64,000 nucleotides of DNA, taken from assembly GCA_965225625.1 (NCBI GenBank), contig CBDDBH010000033.1, positions 62,001 to 126,000 on the forward strand. Reading direction: 5' to 3'. Under the pieces are notes generated by a model. The model was not told the DNA's origin, searched no databases, and saw nothing but the letters and a program-made list of their open reading frames with translations. Within the stretch, counting starts at the first letter, position 1, and each line of letters starts with the position of its first letter. This DNA is from CBDDBH01 sp965225625 (GTDB lineage: Bacteria; Pseudomonadota; Gammaproteobacteria; JADZEE01). Made by a program: the position numbers and the translations under genes. Shown here one piece after another: positions 44,800 through 53,765 of this stretch.

Positions 44800-45793
44800 G
44801 TTGCATCCTCGACAATAAAATTTGTAAACGCTTTTCGAACACATCGGGTAGCTGCGCTTGGATCGGTAGATACCAATGCCGTGCGCCAGCGAACCGCTCA
44901 CACTTGATCGCATCTTTCTCCGTCATAATCACCGGCAGCGCGTCATCGAACTCGATCTCCTTGGCGGTGAAGCGGTGGTGATCCGGATAAGCATGACGGC
45001 GTAGCTGAAAATTCCGCGATCTGAGGCTTGCAAAGAAACGCTCCGGATCGCCGATCCCGGTCACGGCGTGAACTTCTCGCGATTCAAAATCCTTAACTTT
45101 CACCCGCCGGCTTCGGTTCATTACCGCGCATAATTCACTACCACCGTAGTTCATCGGAAATTCGCCACGCGCCGCTAATCCGTAGGTGACAAGAAGATCC
45201 GCCTGTTCCAGCCGCGTCACCGGCTCACGCAGCGGTCCGGCAGGCAACAACATGTTGTTGCCAAAACGGCGAATGCCATCAATGACAACGATTTCCAGAT
45301 CCCGTTCCAAGGCGTAATGTTGCAAACCATCATCGCTGACGATGATAGTGCAGGCGTGGTGTTCTATCAGCGCTGCCGCTGCTGCCCCTCGATCCGGGCC
45401 CACCGCGATGGGGACACGGCAGCGCCTCGCCAATAGCACCGCCTCATCGCCAACCACGACCGGGTCACTGTCGGGACGAACTTGCTGCGGCCAATGCCCG
45501 GCACGCCCGCCATAACCCCGGCTGACGATCCCGGGACGCCAGCCCTGTTGTTGCAAATAGTGGCACAGCCAGGCAACAAGCGGTGTTTTGCCAGTGCCGC
45601 CAACGCTGATATTACCCACCACGATGACCGGTGCCGGCGGTCGGTAGGTGCTGAACAAACCGCTATCGTAAGCCTGGCGCCGCGCACTGGTGAACAGGCG
45701 ATAGATCCATGCCAAGGGCAACAGTGCCAGGGTGGCGCTGCTGCGTCCGTACCAAAGCTCGGTGACTCGCTCGCTTGCCGATGAGGCGCTCAT
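44780..45793 (-). CDS. lpxK: Tetraacyldisaccharide 4'-kinase
   Basis: A 337-residue membrane-associated kinase making lipid IV-A by phosphorylating the 4' position. The P-loop is in VGNISVGGTGKTPLVAWL; further family parts are RPGIVSRGYGG, VGDEAVLLARRCRVPIAVGP and IIVSDDGLQHYALERDLEIV. It follows exbD by about 60 bases. The lipid A flippase gene msbA, which often precedes lpxK, is absent here. Confidence 0.95.
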   Translation of the reverse strand: MSASSASERVTELWYGRSSATLALLPLAWIYRLFTSARRQAYDSGLFSTYRPPAPVIVVGNISVGGTGKTPLVAWLCHYLQQQGWRPGIVSRGYGGRAGHWPQQVRPDSDPVVVGDEAVLLARRCRVPIAVGPDRGAAAAALIEHHACTIIVSDDGLQHYALERDLEIVVIDGIRRFGNNMLLPAGPLREPVTRLEQADLLVTYGLAARGEFPMNYGGSELCAVMNRSRRVKVKDFESREVHAVTGIGDPERFFASLRSRNFQLRRHAYPDHHRFTAKEIEFDDALPVIMTEKDAIKCERFAGARHWYLPIQAQLPDVFEKRLQILLSRMQRGQKTT

Positions 45794-45855
45794 GTCGGGC
45801 AGATTGCGCGGGCACTGCCCTTCCGTCTTGTGCGAGCCGCCTGTGTCGACATTTG

Positions 45856-46281
45856 CTATTCGGTCTCGTCGTCCTTGATTTCAGTTGCAAACGTGATTCG
45901 CACCAAATCCAGTTGTCGCGCCGCATCCAGTACTTTGATAACCGCCTGGTGTGCCGCCTCAGCATCGGCACTGACGATGATTACCGGATCGTGCAATAGG
46001 CCGGCTGCATCTGATAACCCCTGTTTGAGAGTCGTCATTTGTGTGTTGACCAGGGCTTTATCGTTAATGAAATAGCGCCCTTCCCGGTCAACGGCGACAT
46101 TAACTTTTTCAATCTCGACTTCGACAATGTCTTCACTTGCGTGCGGCAAATTCAGATTAATCTGCGATTTCTGGATAAAGGTGGTGGAGACCATAAAGAA
46201 AATTAGCAACAGAAAGACCACATCGATAAGTGGCGTAATATTGATCTCGAGATCATCGTCGTCGCGTGGCTGTAAATTCAT
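45856..46281 (-). CDS. exbD: ExbD/TolR family biopolymer transport protein
   Basis: A 141-residue protein with one N-terminal membrane span (INITPLIDVVFLLLIFFMVS, carrying the proton-path Asp) and a periplasmic domain (INLPHASEDIVEVEIEKVNV). With ExbB it makes a proton-driven motor that energises outer-membrane uptake or maintains the envelope. It overlaps the upstream exbB gene by four bases. The family includes TolR; position next to lpxK fits the exbBD pair of gammaproteobacteria. Confidence 0.92.
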   Translation of the reverse strand: MNLQPRDDDDLEINITPLIDVVFLLLIFFMVSTTFIQKSQINLNLPHASEDIVEVEIEKVNVAVDREGRYFINDKALVNTQMTTLKQGLSDAAGLLHDPVIIVSADAEAAHQAVIKVLDAARQLDLVRITFATEIKDDETE

Positions 46282-46910
46282 GCGTGCACCTCGTCCTGTG
46301 CATCACCAGGATTGCGCTGCAGCACCTCCACCATCTTCAACGCCTCCTGCTCCATGGTCATGACCAACGAGCCCACTTTGCCGCGGAAATAGCGAAAGAA
46401 CATCAACGTCGGAATGGCCACCGACAGACCGGCGGCAGTGGTAATAAGCGCCTCGGAAATTCCGCCGGCTAGTATGGCTGCATCACCGACCCCCTGAGTA
46501 GTAATAGCGGCGAATACTTTGATCATGCCTATCACAGTCCCCAGTAGCCCGAGCAGCGGGGTAATCGCCGCGATGGTTCCGAGCGTGTTCAGATATCGCG
46601 CCAGATCATGCACGACATGGCGGCCGACTTCTTCAATGCTTTCTTTCATCAACTCGCGTTCGTGCCCGACGTTAACCAGGCCCGCGGCGAGGATACGACC
46701 GAGTGGCGAACTGATGCGCAATGCTTGCACGCGTTTTGCGTCCAGAACCCCGGCCTTGGCCCATTGCCACACTTGTGCTACGAGATTTTCAGGCGCGATG
46801 CGGCGGCGTTGCAGCGACCAGAAACGCTCAATCACGATCGCCATCGCCACGATCGAGCACAGCAGGATAGGCAACATCAACAAACCACCCGCCTTGAAGA
46901 ATTCGAACAT
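46278..46910 (-). CDS. exbB: MotA/TolQ/ExbB proton channel family protein
   Basis: A 210-residue inner-membrane protein with three spans. Conserved parts are the N-terminal span (GLLMLPILLCSIVAMAIVIE), NTLGTIAAITPLLGLLGTVI and LITTAAGLSVAIPTLMFFRY. The ATG at 46910 gives the usual N-terminus; 11 extra residues to 46943 are not preferred. The next gene exbD overlaps by four bases. comEC lies upstream on the same strand. Confidence 0.92.
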   Translation of the reverse strand: MFEFFKAGGLLMLPILLCSIVAMAIVIERFWSLQRRRIAPENLVAQVWQWAKAGVLDAKRVQALRISSPLGRILAAGLVNVGHERELMKESIEEVGRHVVHDLARYLNTLGTIAAITPLLGLLGTVIGMIKVFAAITTQGVGDAAILAGGISEALITTAAGLSVAIPTLMFFRYFRGKVGSLVMTMEQEALKMVEVLQRNPGDAQDEVHA

Positions 46911-47094
46911 CTGTACAGCGGCTCCCGTGCTCAGTTGATCCAAGCGCTGCTCAATTGCGCGCGTATCCGGTCAGCAGCGATTGTAGGTGCGACTACACGA
47001 AAAGATCCAGCACCAGACAGCATGTCGTACCCACGAGCCCATTGCGCACGGTCGATTAGCCTGTATATCGTATGAAGGAGCTGCATTATGTGGG

Positions 47095-49383
47095 TCAGGG
47101 CGCGGCGCGATGCCAAAACCGGCGATTCTCCAAGCGGTACTCCTGTATCACAACGCCGCGCGGGCGTACTTTGAACATCACCGCACCGCTGCTGGCAGTC
47201 GTGAAACCAAGGGCGCCAACGCGCAGGTAACGCTCGACCACGTCCGGGTGCGGAAAACCAAATCGATTGCGGTGCCCAACCGGGAATACCACGAAGTCGG
47301 GGTCGACAGCCTGTACGAAGTCGAGTGTCGAAGAAGTGCGACTGCCGTGGTGTGGCGCAATTAAGATGTCGGCCTTCAGTCGCCCTGCCCCGCGATCCAG
47401 CAGTCGCGCTTCTGCAGGCGACTCGATATCGCCCGGCAGCAACGCGGTGCCACCGGCGGCGGAGATTTTCAGCACACACGAGCGATCGTTGCGTCCAAAA
47501 TGGGAAACCCGCTGAGGATGCAACACAGCGAACAAAACACCATCCCAAACCCAGCGCTGTCCGCTGGCGCAACCGCGACCGGGGCGACCGAGCAACACCT
47601 CTGGGGCACTGCTGCGCACTTCGAGATAGGAGATTGCCTGTAATACGCTGGATGCACCACCTGCGTGATCACTATCACCATGACTGATGATTACCTGATC
47701 AAGTGCGCTGATGCGCGCATGTCGCAGGAACGGGCTAACCATTACGCGGCCGGCGTCGCTGTGCTTTCCAAAACGCGGGCCAGCATCGTAGAGCAAGCTG
47801 TGCGTATGTGTTTGCACGACCACGGCAAGCCCCTGACCTACGTCCAGAACGCTCAGCCAGAACTCCCCGGGCGCGGGCCGCGGTATCGTACTGAACAGCA
47901 ACGGCGTTAACCAGATCACTGAAGTCCAGCGCCCGGGAAGACCACGTGGCATTAAAGCAATGACCGCGCCAATGAGCGTTGTGAGTAACACCGATAAGTC
48001 GACAACTGCCATATGCATGATTGCAAAAGGCAGTTCCGCAAGGTGCGCAAGCAACCACCACAGCGGCACCAGCGACAGATCCGCGCCTCGTAACAACACA
48101 ATTCCGGCAGCAGGCCAGATGCCAACCAACAAGACACCGCTGAGCACTAATGGAACGACGACCACGCTAACCCAGGGTACCGCGACTAGATTCGCCAACG
48201 GCGAGATGGTGGCATTATTGTGAAACGCAAAAGCCAGAACAGGCGCGAGTCCGACACCCACGGCCAGTTGTACGTAAACAAATTGTTGCCAGCGGCTCAG
48301 CGTTCCGATGCGACCTGCCAAACTATAGCTGATGAAGGCGACTGCCAGAAACGACAACCAGAAGCCAGCGGCCAACACGGCAGCTGGGTCCACCACCAGA
48401 ACCACAGCGAGCGCGCACAGGAACAATTGGCTGGGCGCAAAGCGTCGTGCAGACAACATGCCAATCATTACAACGGACACCATAACGGCCGCGCGTTGCG
48501 TTGGAATTGCGAAACCGGCCATCGCCGCGTACACAAGCGCAGCTACCAATCCCGTTATCGCTCCCGCCCGCTGTGCGGGAACTTTACTGGTTAACGCATG
48601 TGACAAGGACCAAAGGCGAACGCCCAACATTAAGCCGAACGCCGCGACCAGACTGATGTGCAAGCCGGAAATTGCGATCAAATGCGCGGTGCCGGTACGG
48701 CGTAGTACATGCCATTGCTCATCGCTGAGGTCGGCGCGCAATCCCAGTGCCAACGCCTTGATGACGGCCACATGCCGGGCAGTGGGCAAAGCGTCATCGA
48801 TAGCTGCTGCCAGGCGTGCGCGAAGACGATCGACGTTCCAGCCTGCGCCAACAGCAAGTCGCTGATTTCGGCTGCTCGCAACTACGTATCCAAGCGTTTT
48901 GATCCCGTATTGATACAGCTGTCCTTCACGGTCAGTGCCACCTGGATTCAAGGTCCCAGACGGACCACGCAAGCGCACCGTCAGACGCCAACGCTCGCCG
49001 GGTTCCAGCGCTGGCGCATGTGCGTACCACGAAAGTCGGGCCCGGCCCAGACCGGTCCATTGCCGCTTGAGCGACTGCAATTCCGCTATGTCGAAGTCAA
49101 AGCGGCGCAACAATCGGTCACCGGTCGGAATATTGGCGACAACGCCGGTGATGGTGGCAATTTCACCGTCGAGTTGTAGTGGCAATTGCGGTGAGAAAAA
49201 AAACCAGGCACGCGCGAGCGCCCAGACGCACCCACACAGCAACCATCCCAACATGTGTTGGCGCCGTTGCAGCAGCACCAAAGCTGTGAGTAGCACACAG
49301 GCGAGAACCTGTGGAGCGGGTAGCGCCGGGAGCATATGCGCAACAATGATCCCGACAACAAACGCGAGTATCCGTACGCGCAT
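47095..49383 (-). CDS. comEC: ComEC/Rec2 DNA internalisation protein
   Basis: A 762-residue inner-membrane channel protein for uptake of single-stranded DNA. It has many membrane spans, a ComEC core (HLIAISGLHISLVAAFGLML), and a C-terminal metallo-beta-lactamase-like domain (LDVGQGLAVVVQTHTHSLLY, then VIISHGDSDHAGG with the metal-binding HxDxDH, and IAPHHGSRTSS). The ATG at 49383 begins MRVRILAFVVG. comEC-exbB-exbD-lpxK order is common in gammaproteobacteria. Natural competence is possible but no other competence genes are here. Confidence 0.94.
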   Translation of the reverse strand: MRVRILAFVVGIIVAHMLPALPAPQVLACVLLTALVLLQRRQHMLGWLLCGCVWALARAWFFFSPQLPLQLDGEIATITGVVANIPTGDRLLRRFDFDIAELQSLKRQWTGLGRARLSWYAHAPALEPGERWRLTVRLRGPSGTLNPGGTDREGQLYQYGIKTLGYVVASSRNQRLAVGAGWNVDRLRARLAAAIDDALPTARHVAVIKALALGLRADLSDEQWHVLRRTGTAHLIAISGLHISLVAAFGLMLGVRLWSLSHALTSKVPAQRAGAITGLVAALVYAAMAGFAIPTQRAAVMVSVVMIGMLSARRFAPSQLFLCALAVVLVVDPAAVLAAGFWLSFLAVAFISYSLAGRIGTLSRWQQFVYVQLAVGVGLAPVLAFAFHNNATISPLANLVAVPWVSVVVVPLVLSGVLLVGIWPAAGIVLLRGADLSLVPLWWLLAHLAELPFAIMHMAVVDLSVLLTTLIGAVIALMPRGLPGRWTSVIWLTPLLFSTIPRPAPGEFWLSVLDVGQGLAVVVQTHTHSLLYDAGPRFGKHSDAGRVMVSPFLRHARISALDQVIISHGDSDHAGGASSVLQAISYLEVRSSAPEVLLGRPGRGCASGQRWVWDGVLFAVLHPQRVSHFGRNDRSCVLKISAAGGTALLPGDIESPAEARLLDRGAGRLKADILIAPHHGSRTSSTLDFVQAVDPDFVVFPVGHRNRFGFPHPDVVERYLRVGALGFTTASSGAVMFKVRPRGVVIQEYRLENRRFWHRAAP

Positions 49384-49481
49384 AATGTCATCCTTGACGC
49401 GCCGCGCCCAGCGACTGGACGAACGGTGCTTGTGCGTATAATAGCCCGCCGTTTCACGGCTGAGCAATTGACAGTGCCACG

Positions 49482-49994
49482 ATGAACGTTCGTGATTTTC
49501 TGCGCCGGCGATTACCCCCGCGCGAAACCGTTCAGCAGCATAAGCTGCTCAGCGTGTTAGGGCAGCGACTGCACGATCCGGAGCTATGGCATTTGACACG
49601 ACACTCCGCCGCCGGTGGACTGTCCGTGGGATTGTTCATGGCGTTCGTTCCGGTCCCTTTTCAAATGCTGCTTGCCGTGCCCGCGGCCGTCATTCTGCGT
49701 GTCAATCTACCGATCGCCGCGGTTTCGGTATGGATCAGCAACCCACTCACCATGGCGCCGATGCTGTACGCCGGCTATCGCACTGGTTGCTGGTTACTGG
49801 ATCACCCGCAGCGCGGGTTTGAATTTGAATTTTCCTGGATCTGGTTTACGCAAACGGCGTTACATACCTGGCAGCCACTGCTTTTGGGGAGCCTGGTGTT
49901 AGGCAGCATCGCGGCGCTGATTGCGAACGTCGCAGTGCGGATGCTTTGGCGGTTGCTGGCCATTCGCAAATGGAAGACTCGCCGACGTAATTAA
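49482..49994 (+). CDS. DUF2062 family membrane protein
   Basis: A 170-residue protein with two to three membrane spans and the DUF2062 pattern (SAAGGLSVGLFMAFVPVPFQ, then MLLAVPAAVILRVNLPIAAV and WISNPLTMAPMLYAGYRTG). Its function is unknown. It is divergent from comEC and convergent with lolD. The start MNVRDFLRRRLPPRE at 49482 has no strong ribosome site but is the only family-like one. Confidence 0.88.
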   Translation: MNVRDFLRRRLPPRETVQQHKLLSVLGQRLHDPELWHLTRHSAAGGLSVGLFMAFVPVPFQMLLAVPAAVILRVNLPIAAVSVWISNPLTMAPMLYAGYRTGCWLLDHPQRGFEFEFSWIWFTQTALHTWQPLLLGSLVLGSIAALIANVAVRMLWRLLAIRKWKTRRRN

Positions 49995-50021
49995 ATCGGT
50001 CGGCGTGATGCTACTGATGTT

Positions 50022-50711
50022 TTACTGGTCCGTGGCCGTTCGCAGCCGACCGTCATCGAGTTCCAGGATCCGATCCATGCGTGCGGCGATCCGCGGATCA
50101 TGCGTAACGATCACCAAGGTCACGCCTTGCTCGGCATTGAGCGTTAACATCATCTCCAACACCTGCGAGGCGTTATGCTGATCGAGATTACCCGTCGGCT
50201 CATCAGCAAGCACGCAGGTTGGATTGTTGGCGAGCGCTCGCGCCACGGCGCAGCGCTGTCGTTCACCACCGGACAATTCTCCCGGTTTGTGTTCTAAGCG
50301 TTCACCGAGACCAACCTTCTCCAGTAACGCACATGCACGTGATTCCGCGACGTCCGGCTTGGTTCGACCTAACAACAAAGGCATGGCTACATTCTCGACC
50401 GCGGTAAATTCCGGAAGCAGATGGTGGAATTGATAGACGAATCCCAGCGCACGGTTGCGTAGTTGTCCGCGTGCGGTTTCATCGAGATCCGACATGAATT
50501 CGCCAACGACCCGCACCCGTCCTTCGGTCGGCACATCCAGACCGCCTAGAAGATGCAGCAACGTGCTTTTGCCCGCGCCCGAGGTGCCGACGATTGCGAC
50601 GCGTTCGCCCGGTGCGATCTCCAGATCAACACCTTTGAGCACATCAACGTGTAGGCCGCCTTCGCGAAAGCTCTTGGACAAACCGGTACATGCGAGCACC
50701 GCGTCACTCAT
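50022..50711 (-). CDS. lolD: Lipoprotein-releasing system ATP-binding protein LolD
   Basis: A 229-residue ABC ATPase powering release of lipoproteins from the inner membrane to LolA. Walker A is in VGTSGAGKSTLLHLLGGLD, the signature in LSGGERQRCAVARALA, and Walker B in CVLADEPTGNLDQHN. The ATG at 50711 (MSDAVLACTGLSKSF) overlaps the end of lolC by eight bases. Together with lolC it forms the LolCDE-type transporter; only one permease gene is present, as in LolCD-type or LolF systems. Confidence 0.94.
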   Translation of the reverse strand: MSDAVLACTGLSKSFREGGLHVDVLKGVDLEIAPGERVAIVGTSGAGKSTLLHLLGGLDVPTEGRVRVVGEFMSDLDETARGQLRNRALGFVYQFHHLLPEFTAVENVAMPLLLGRTKPDVAESRACALLEKVGLGERLEHKPGELSGGERQRCAVARALANNPTCVLADEPTGNLDQHNASQVLEMMLTLNAEQGVTLVIVTHDPRIAARMDRILELDDGRLRTATDQ

Positions 50712-51945
50712 AGCGCAGCGCCTCAACCGGTTGAGTACGCGAGGCCTGCCAGGCGGGATATAAGGTTGCCCCTACACACAAGCCGAATGCAACCGCGCCT
50801 ATCCGTGCGACATCGGACCAGCGCATATCTGACGGGAGATCGCTGATGTAATAAACGTCGGAGGGCAGAAATTTCATGCCGAGCAGCTGCTCGATTGCCG
50901 GCACGAAAGTCTCAACATTTGCGGCCAGCCAGACGCCGCCGACAATACCCAATAACACTCCGATCATGCCGATAATCGTGCCTTGCACGACGAACACTGC
51001 CATGACACTGCGTGGTGTCATGCCTAGCGTGCGCAGAATGGCTATTTCGCTTTGTTTGTCGGTTACGATCATGACCAGTGTAGAGACAATATTGAACGCG
51101 GCGACCGCCACGATGAGCGTCAGAATAATGAACATCGTGATTTTTTCGGTTCGCAGGGCGCGGAAAAAATTGACGTGGTATTGAGTCCAATCAATGATCG
51201 CGTAACCGCCAGGCAAGTCCAACTCGTAGCGCAACATCGGTGCCGCAAACACATCGTCAGTCTGCAACCGAATTCCAGTCACAGCGTCGTCAAAGCGGAA
51301 CAATCTCGCCGCGTCGTCCATATGAACGATCGCCAGTGCCGAGTCGTATTCGTGCATGCCGATCCGAAATATTCCGACGACGGTGAAGCGTTTCAGACGC
51401 GGGATTATCCCGGCCGGCGATACCGATGGCTGTGGGGCCACGATCGTAATTCGATCACCAAGCTGCGCCCGCAATGCACGCGCGAGTTCCGAACCCAAAA
51501 TTACCCGCCAGCTTCCTGCTTGGAGATCGTCTAAGCGGCCCTCGATCATTTTCTCCGCGACCACTGACACCTTCGGTTCCTGCGCCGGAAGCACGCCGCG
51601 CACTAGACTACCCTGCACCAGCCCCTGGTGTGTCAACATGCCTTGCGCACGAATAAATGGCGCGGCGCCGGTAATTTGCGGCTGTCCCAGCAAGCGTTCG
51701 AGAACGGCCGGCCACTCGAGCAGTGCACCGTTATTTGCGACCACGGTGGCGTGTGCAGTCATACCCAGAATGCGCTCGCGCAATTCTTTTTCGAAGCCAT
51801 TCATAACGGACAGCACAGTGATCAACGCGGTTACGCCTAAGGCCACACCGGCCATCGACGTCAGCGAAATAAACGAGATGAAATGGTTGCGTCGCTTGGC
51901 ACGGGTATAACGCAGCCCGATGTATACTTGTACGGGTCTAAACAT
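50704..51945 (-). CDS. lolC: Lipoprotein-releasing system permease LolC/LolE
   Basis: A 413-residue inner-membrane permease with four spans: one N-terminal (RRNHFISFISLTSMAGVALG), then a periplasmic domain, and three C-terminal spans (MFIILTLIVAVAAFNIVSTL, AVFVVQGTIIGMIGVLLGIV). The sequence FRPVQVYIGLRYTRAKRRNH and ALITVLSVMNGFEKELRERI is family typical. It is followed by lolD in the same operon. The single permease may work as a homodimer. Confidence 0.93.
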   Translation of the reverse strand: MFRPVQVYIGLRYTRAKRRNHFISFISLTSMAGVALGVTALITVLSVMNGFEKELRERILGMTAHATVVANNGALLEWPAVLERLLGQPQITGAAPFIRAQGMLTHQGLVQGSLVRGVLPAQEPKVSVVAEKMIEGRLDDLQAGSWRVILGSELARALRAQLGDRITIVAPQPSVSPAGIIPRLKRFTVVGIFRIGMHEYDSALAIVHMDDAARLFRFDDAVTGIRLQTDDVFAAPMLRYELDLPGGYAIIDWTQYHVNFFRALRTEKITMFIILTLIVAVAAFNIVSTLVMIVTDKQSEIAILRTLGMTPRSVMAVFVVQGTIIGMIGVLLGIVGGVWLAANVETFVPAIEQLLGMKFLPSDVYYISDLPSDMRWSDVARIGAVAFGLCVGATLYPAWQASRTQPVEALRYE

Positions 51946-51977
51946 GGGGTCGGAGTATAACTTAGCTCACAAATCGC

Positions 51978-52649
51978 ATGCGTTTGTTAGCCATCGAAAC
52001 CGCGACAGAAGCTTGTTCAGTTGCACTCAGCGACGGCAACGAGGTGCGGGAGCTGTTCGAGATAGCGCCCCGCCAGCATGCCGAATTAGTACTGCTGATG
52101 GCGGAGCGATTGCTCGCCGAATCACAGTTGTCGGTGCATGCGTTGGACGGATTGGCTTTTGGCCGCGGGCCCGGCGCGTTCACCGGTGTGCGCATAGCCG
52201 TGGGCGTCATTCAAGGCATGGCCTTGGGCACGGGGCTGCCGGTCGCGCCTGTCTCCACATTGGCGGCACTTGCGCATGGTGCGCGGCGTGTCGACGCTGC
52301 GACCAAAGTTGCCTGCGCACTCGATGCTCGTATGCACGAAGTATATTGGGGACTTTATCAAAATTATGAATCCGATCGTTGGCTGGCCGTAACGCCTGAC
52401 AGCGTGGCAAAACCGCAGGCCGTCCCAACGCTGGCGGACTCAGGTTGGTGCAGTGTGGGGACCGGTTGGTCTGCCTACCCCAATGAGCTTGCAGCACGAT
52501 GCGGCAACATGGTCACCGCTGCATCTGATTTACAGTATCCGCATGCATACGATATTGCGATACTCGCAAGACAAGTATTTTCTGCCGGCGAGACCGTATC
52601 CGCCGAAGCCGCTTTGCCGGAGTATGTTCGCAATCAAGTGACGAAATGA
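51978..52649 (+). CDS. tsaB: tRNA threonylcarbamoyladenosine biosynthesis protein TsaB
   Basis: A 223-residue ASKHA-fold protein needed, with TsaD and TsaE, for the t6A modification of tRNAs reading ANN codons. The protein starts MRLLAIETATEACSVALSDG and holds FGRGPGAFTGVRIAVGVIQG, the TsaB signature. It is divergent from lolC with 32 bases between starts. The frame is intact. Confidence 0.93.
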   Translation: MRLLAIETATEACSVALSDGNEVRELFEIAPRQHAELVLLMAERLLAESQLSVHALDGLAFGRGPGAFTGVRIAVGVIQGMALGTGLPVAPVSTLAALAHGARRVDAATKVACALDARMHEVYWGLYQNYESDRWLAVTPDSVAKPQAVPTLADSGWCSVGTGWSAYPNELAARCGNMVTAASDLQYPHAYDIAILARQVFSAGETVSAEAALPEYVRNQVTK

Positions 52650-52679
52650 TTGTCGGTACGTGCCGATAAACCAAGACGA

Positions 52680-53423
52680 TTAACCGATCCGCGTAACGCC
52701 AGTTCGGATCCCGCCGTCCGGATCCAGATCGAACCAGCGATATCCGGCCGCCAATTCGTCCAGCGCGAACGTGACACTGCCTGGTTTGAACTGCACGCAG
52801 GTCGATGGCGCGGCCAATAACTTTACGCCGTCGCGCTGCTGCGCATATTCCTGATGGACATGCCCCCAGGCAACCGCTCGCACCTGCGGGTGACGTTGCA
52901 CTATCGCGAACAGTGCCTGCGGATTGTCCAGACGCATCGTATCCATCCACGCCGAACCTATGGCGACGGGATGATGATGCAAAAATATCAATGCATTGGA
53001 AGCGGCTCCATCGCTCAGGTTCGCCTCCAATCGCGAAAGTTGGTCGTGCGCCAAATGGCCACCGGCGCTACCGGGCACATGCGTATCTAGAAATAAAAAC
53101 TGCCAGTGGTCGAGCGACGTAACATTTGTAACGGATACATTCGCACTCGATAAATTTCTGCGCAGACGTTGCGGATCGTCATGATTGCCGGGTATGCAAA
53201 ATATCGGAACGTCGAGCGTTGATAACAGCTCGAGGAGCGCGTGATAACCCGCATCGCTGCCGTCGTCGACGAGGTCACCGGTCATGACTATCAGCACGGG
53301 TGGCGGCGACAGCGTCCTCACTTGGTCCAGTACGGCAACGAGTGTTTGGTAGGTACACACTCCATGATTCTCAACCTCGCGAGTCGCGTAGAGGTGGGTG
53401 TCGGAGATCTGCAGAATTCGCAT
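52680..53423 (-). CDS. cpdA: 3',5'-cyclic-AMP phosphodiesterase CpdA
   Basis: A 247-residue class III phosphodiesterase of the metallophosphoesterase fold. Motifs are in order: ISDTHLYA (D-x-H), MTGDLVDDG (GD), IPGNHDDPQ (GNHD), FLHHHPVAIGS and WGHVHQEYA (GHxH). CpdA breaks down cAMP to AMP. It is convergent with tsaB. In this genome a soluble class III cyclase at 11.1 kb could supply cAMP. The assignment as cAMP-specific is by family resemblance. Confidence 0.85.
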   Translation of the reverse strand: MRILQISDTHLYATREVENHGVCTYQTLVAVLDQVRTLSPPPVLIVMTGDLVDDGSDAGYHALLELLSTLDVPIFCIPGNHDDPQRLRRNLSSANVSVTNVTSLDHWQFLFLDTHVPGSAGGHLAHDQLSRLEANLSDGAASNALIFLHHHPVAIGSAWMDTMRLDNPQALFAIVQRHPQVRAVAWGHVHQEYAQQRDGVKLLAAPSTCVQFKPGSVTFALDELAAGYRWFDLDPDGGIRTGVTRIG

Positions 53424-53611
53424 TTATGACGATTATAGCTGGAGTGCGCGCAGGGACTAGCTATCCTACCGGATTGAGCCCGAATTACCGCCTCAGCCCG
53501 GTTTCGACCAACCACATAGCCGGACGATGGTAAGCCGCTGATCTAGCAGTTGGAAATTCGTTTTATCCCCACTTTTTCCCCATGAAACTCGCATTGCACT
53601 CACAAGGTAAT

Positions 53612-53659
53612 ACACAGTATGTTGTGGTTTCGTATCCGCTTGACCACAGTGTATTGTGG
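53612..53659. promoter_or_regulatory. Tandem NrdR boxes before nrdA
   Basis: ACACAGTATGTTGTGG (53612-53627) and CCACAGTGTATTGTGG (53644-53659) resemble the NrdR box consensus ACACWATATMTWGTGT. Their starts are 32 bases apart, three helical turns, the usual arrangement for NrdR repression of ribonucleotide reductase genes. Box 2 covers the spacer of the promoter at 53640-53668. Confidence 0.8.
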
Positions 53660-53668
53660 TGATATACA
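53640..53668 (+). promoter_or_regulatory. Sigma-70 promoter of nrdAB
   Basis: TTGACC (-35) and TATACA (-10) with a 17-base spacer. The second NrdR box lies between them, so bound NrdR would block polymerase. The nrdA start is about 98 bases after the -10 element. Confidence 0.65.
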
Positions 53669-53765
53669 GTGGCTTACGCAAAATAACTCAAAATTGGTCG
53701 AAATTGCGTAATCGACCTGTAATGAACGCCGCGCAGCTCAATAAAAATAGGGCGCAGGAGGGGTA

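Noticed and set aside
46931..47572. Minus-strand ORF of 213 codons at the end of comEC
   Set aside because: It lies mostly within comEC in another frame and lacks any family pattern.
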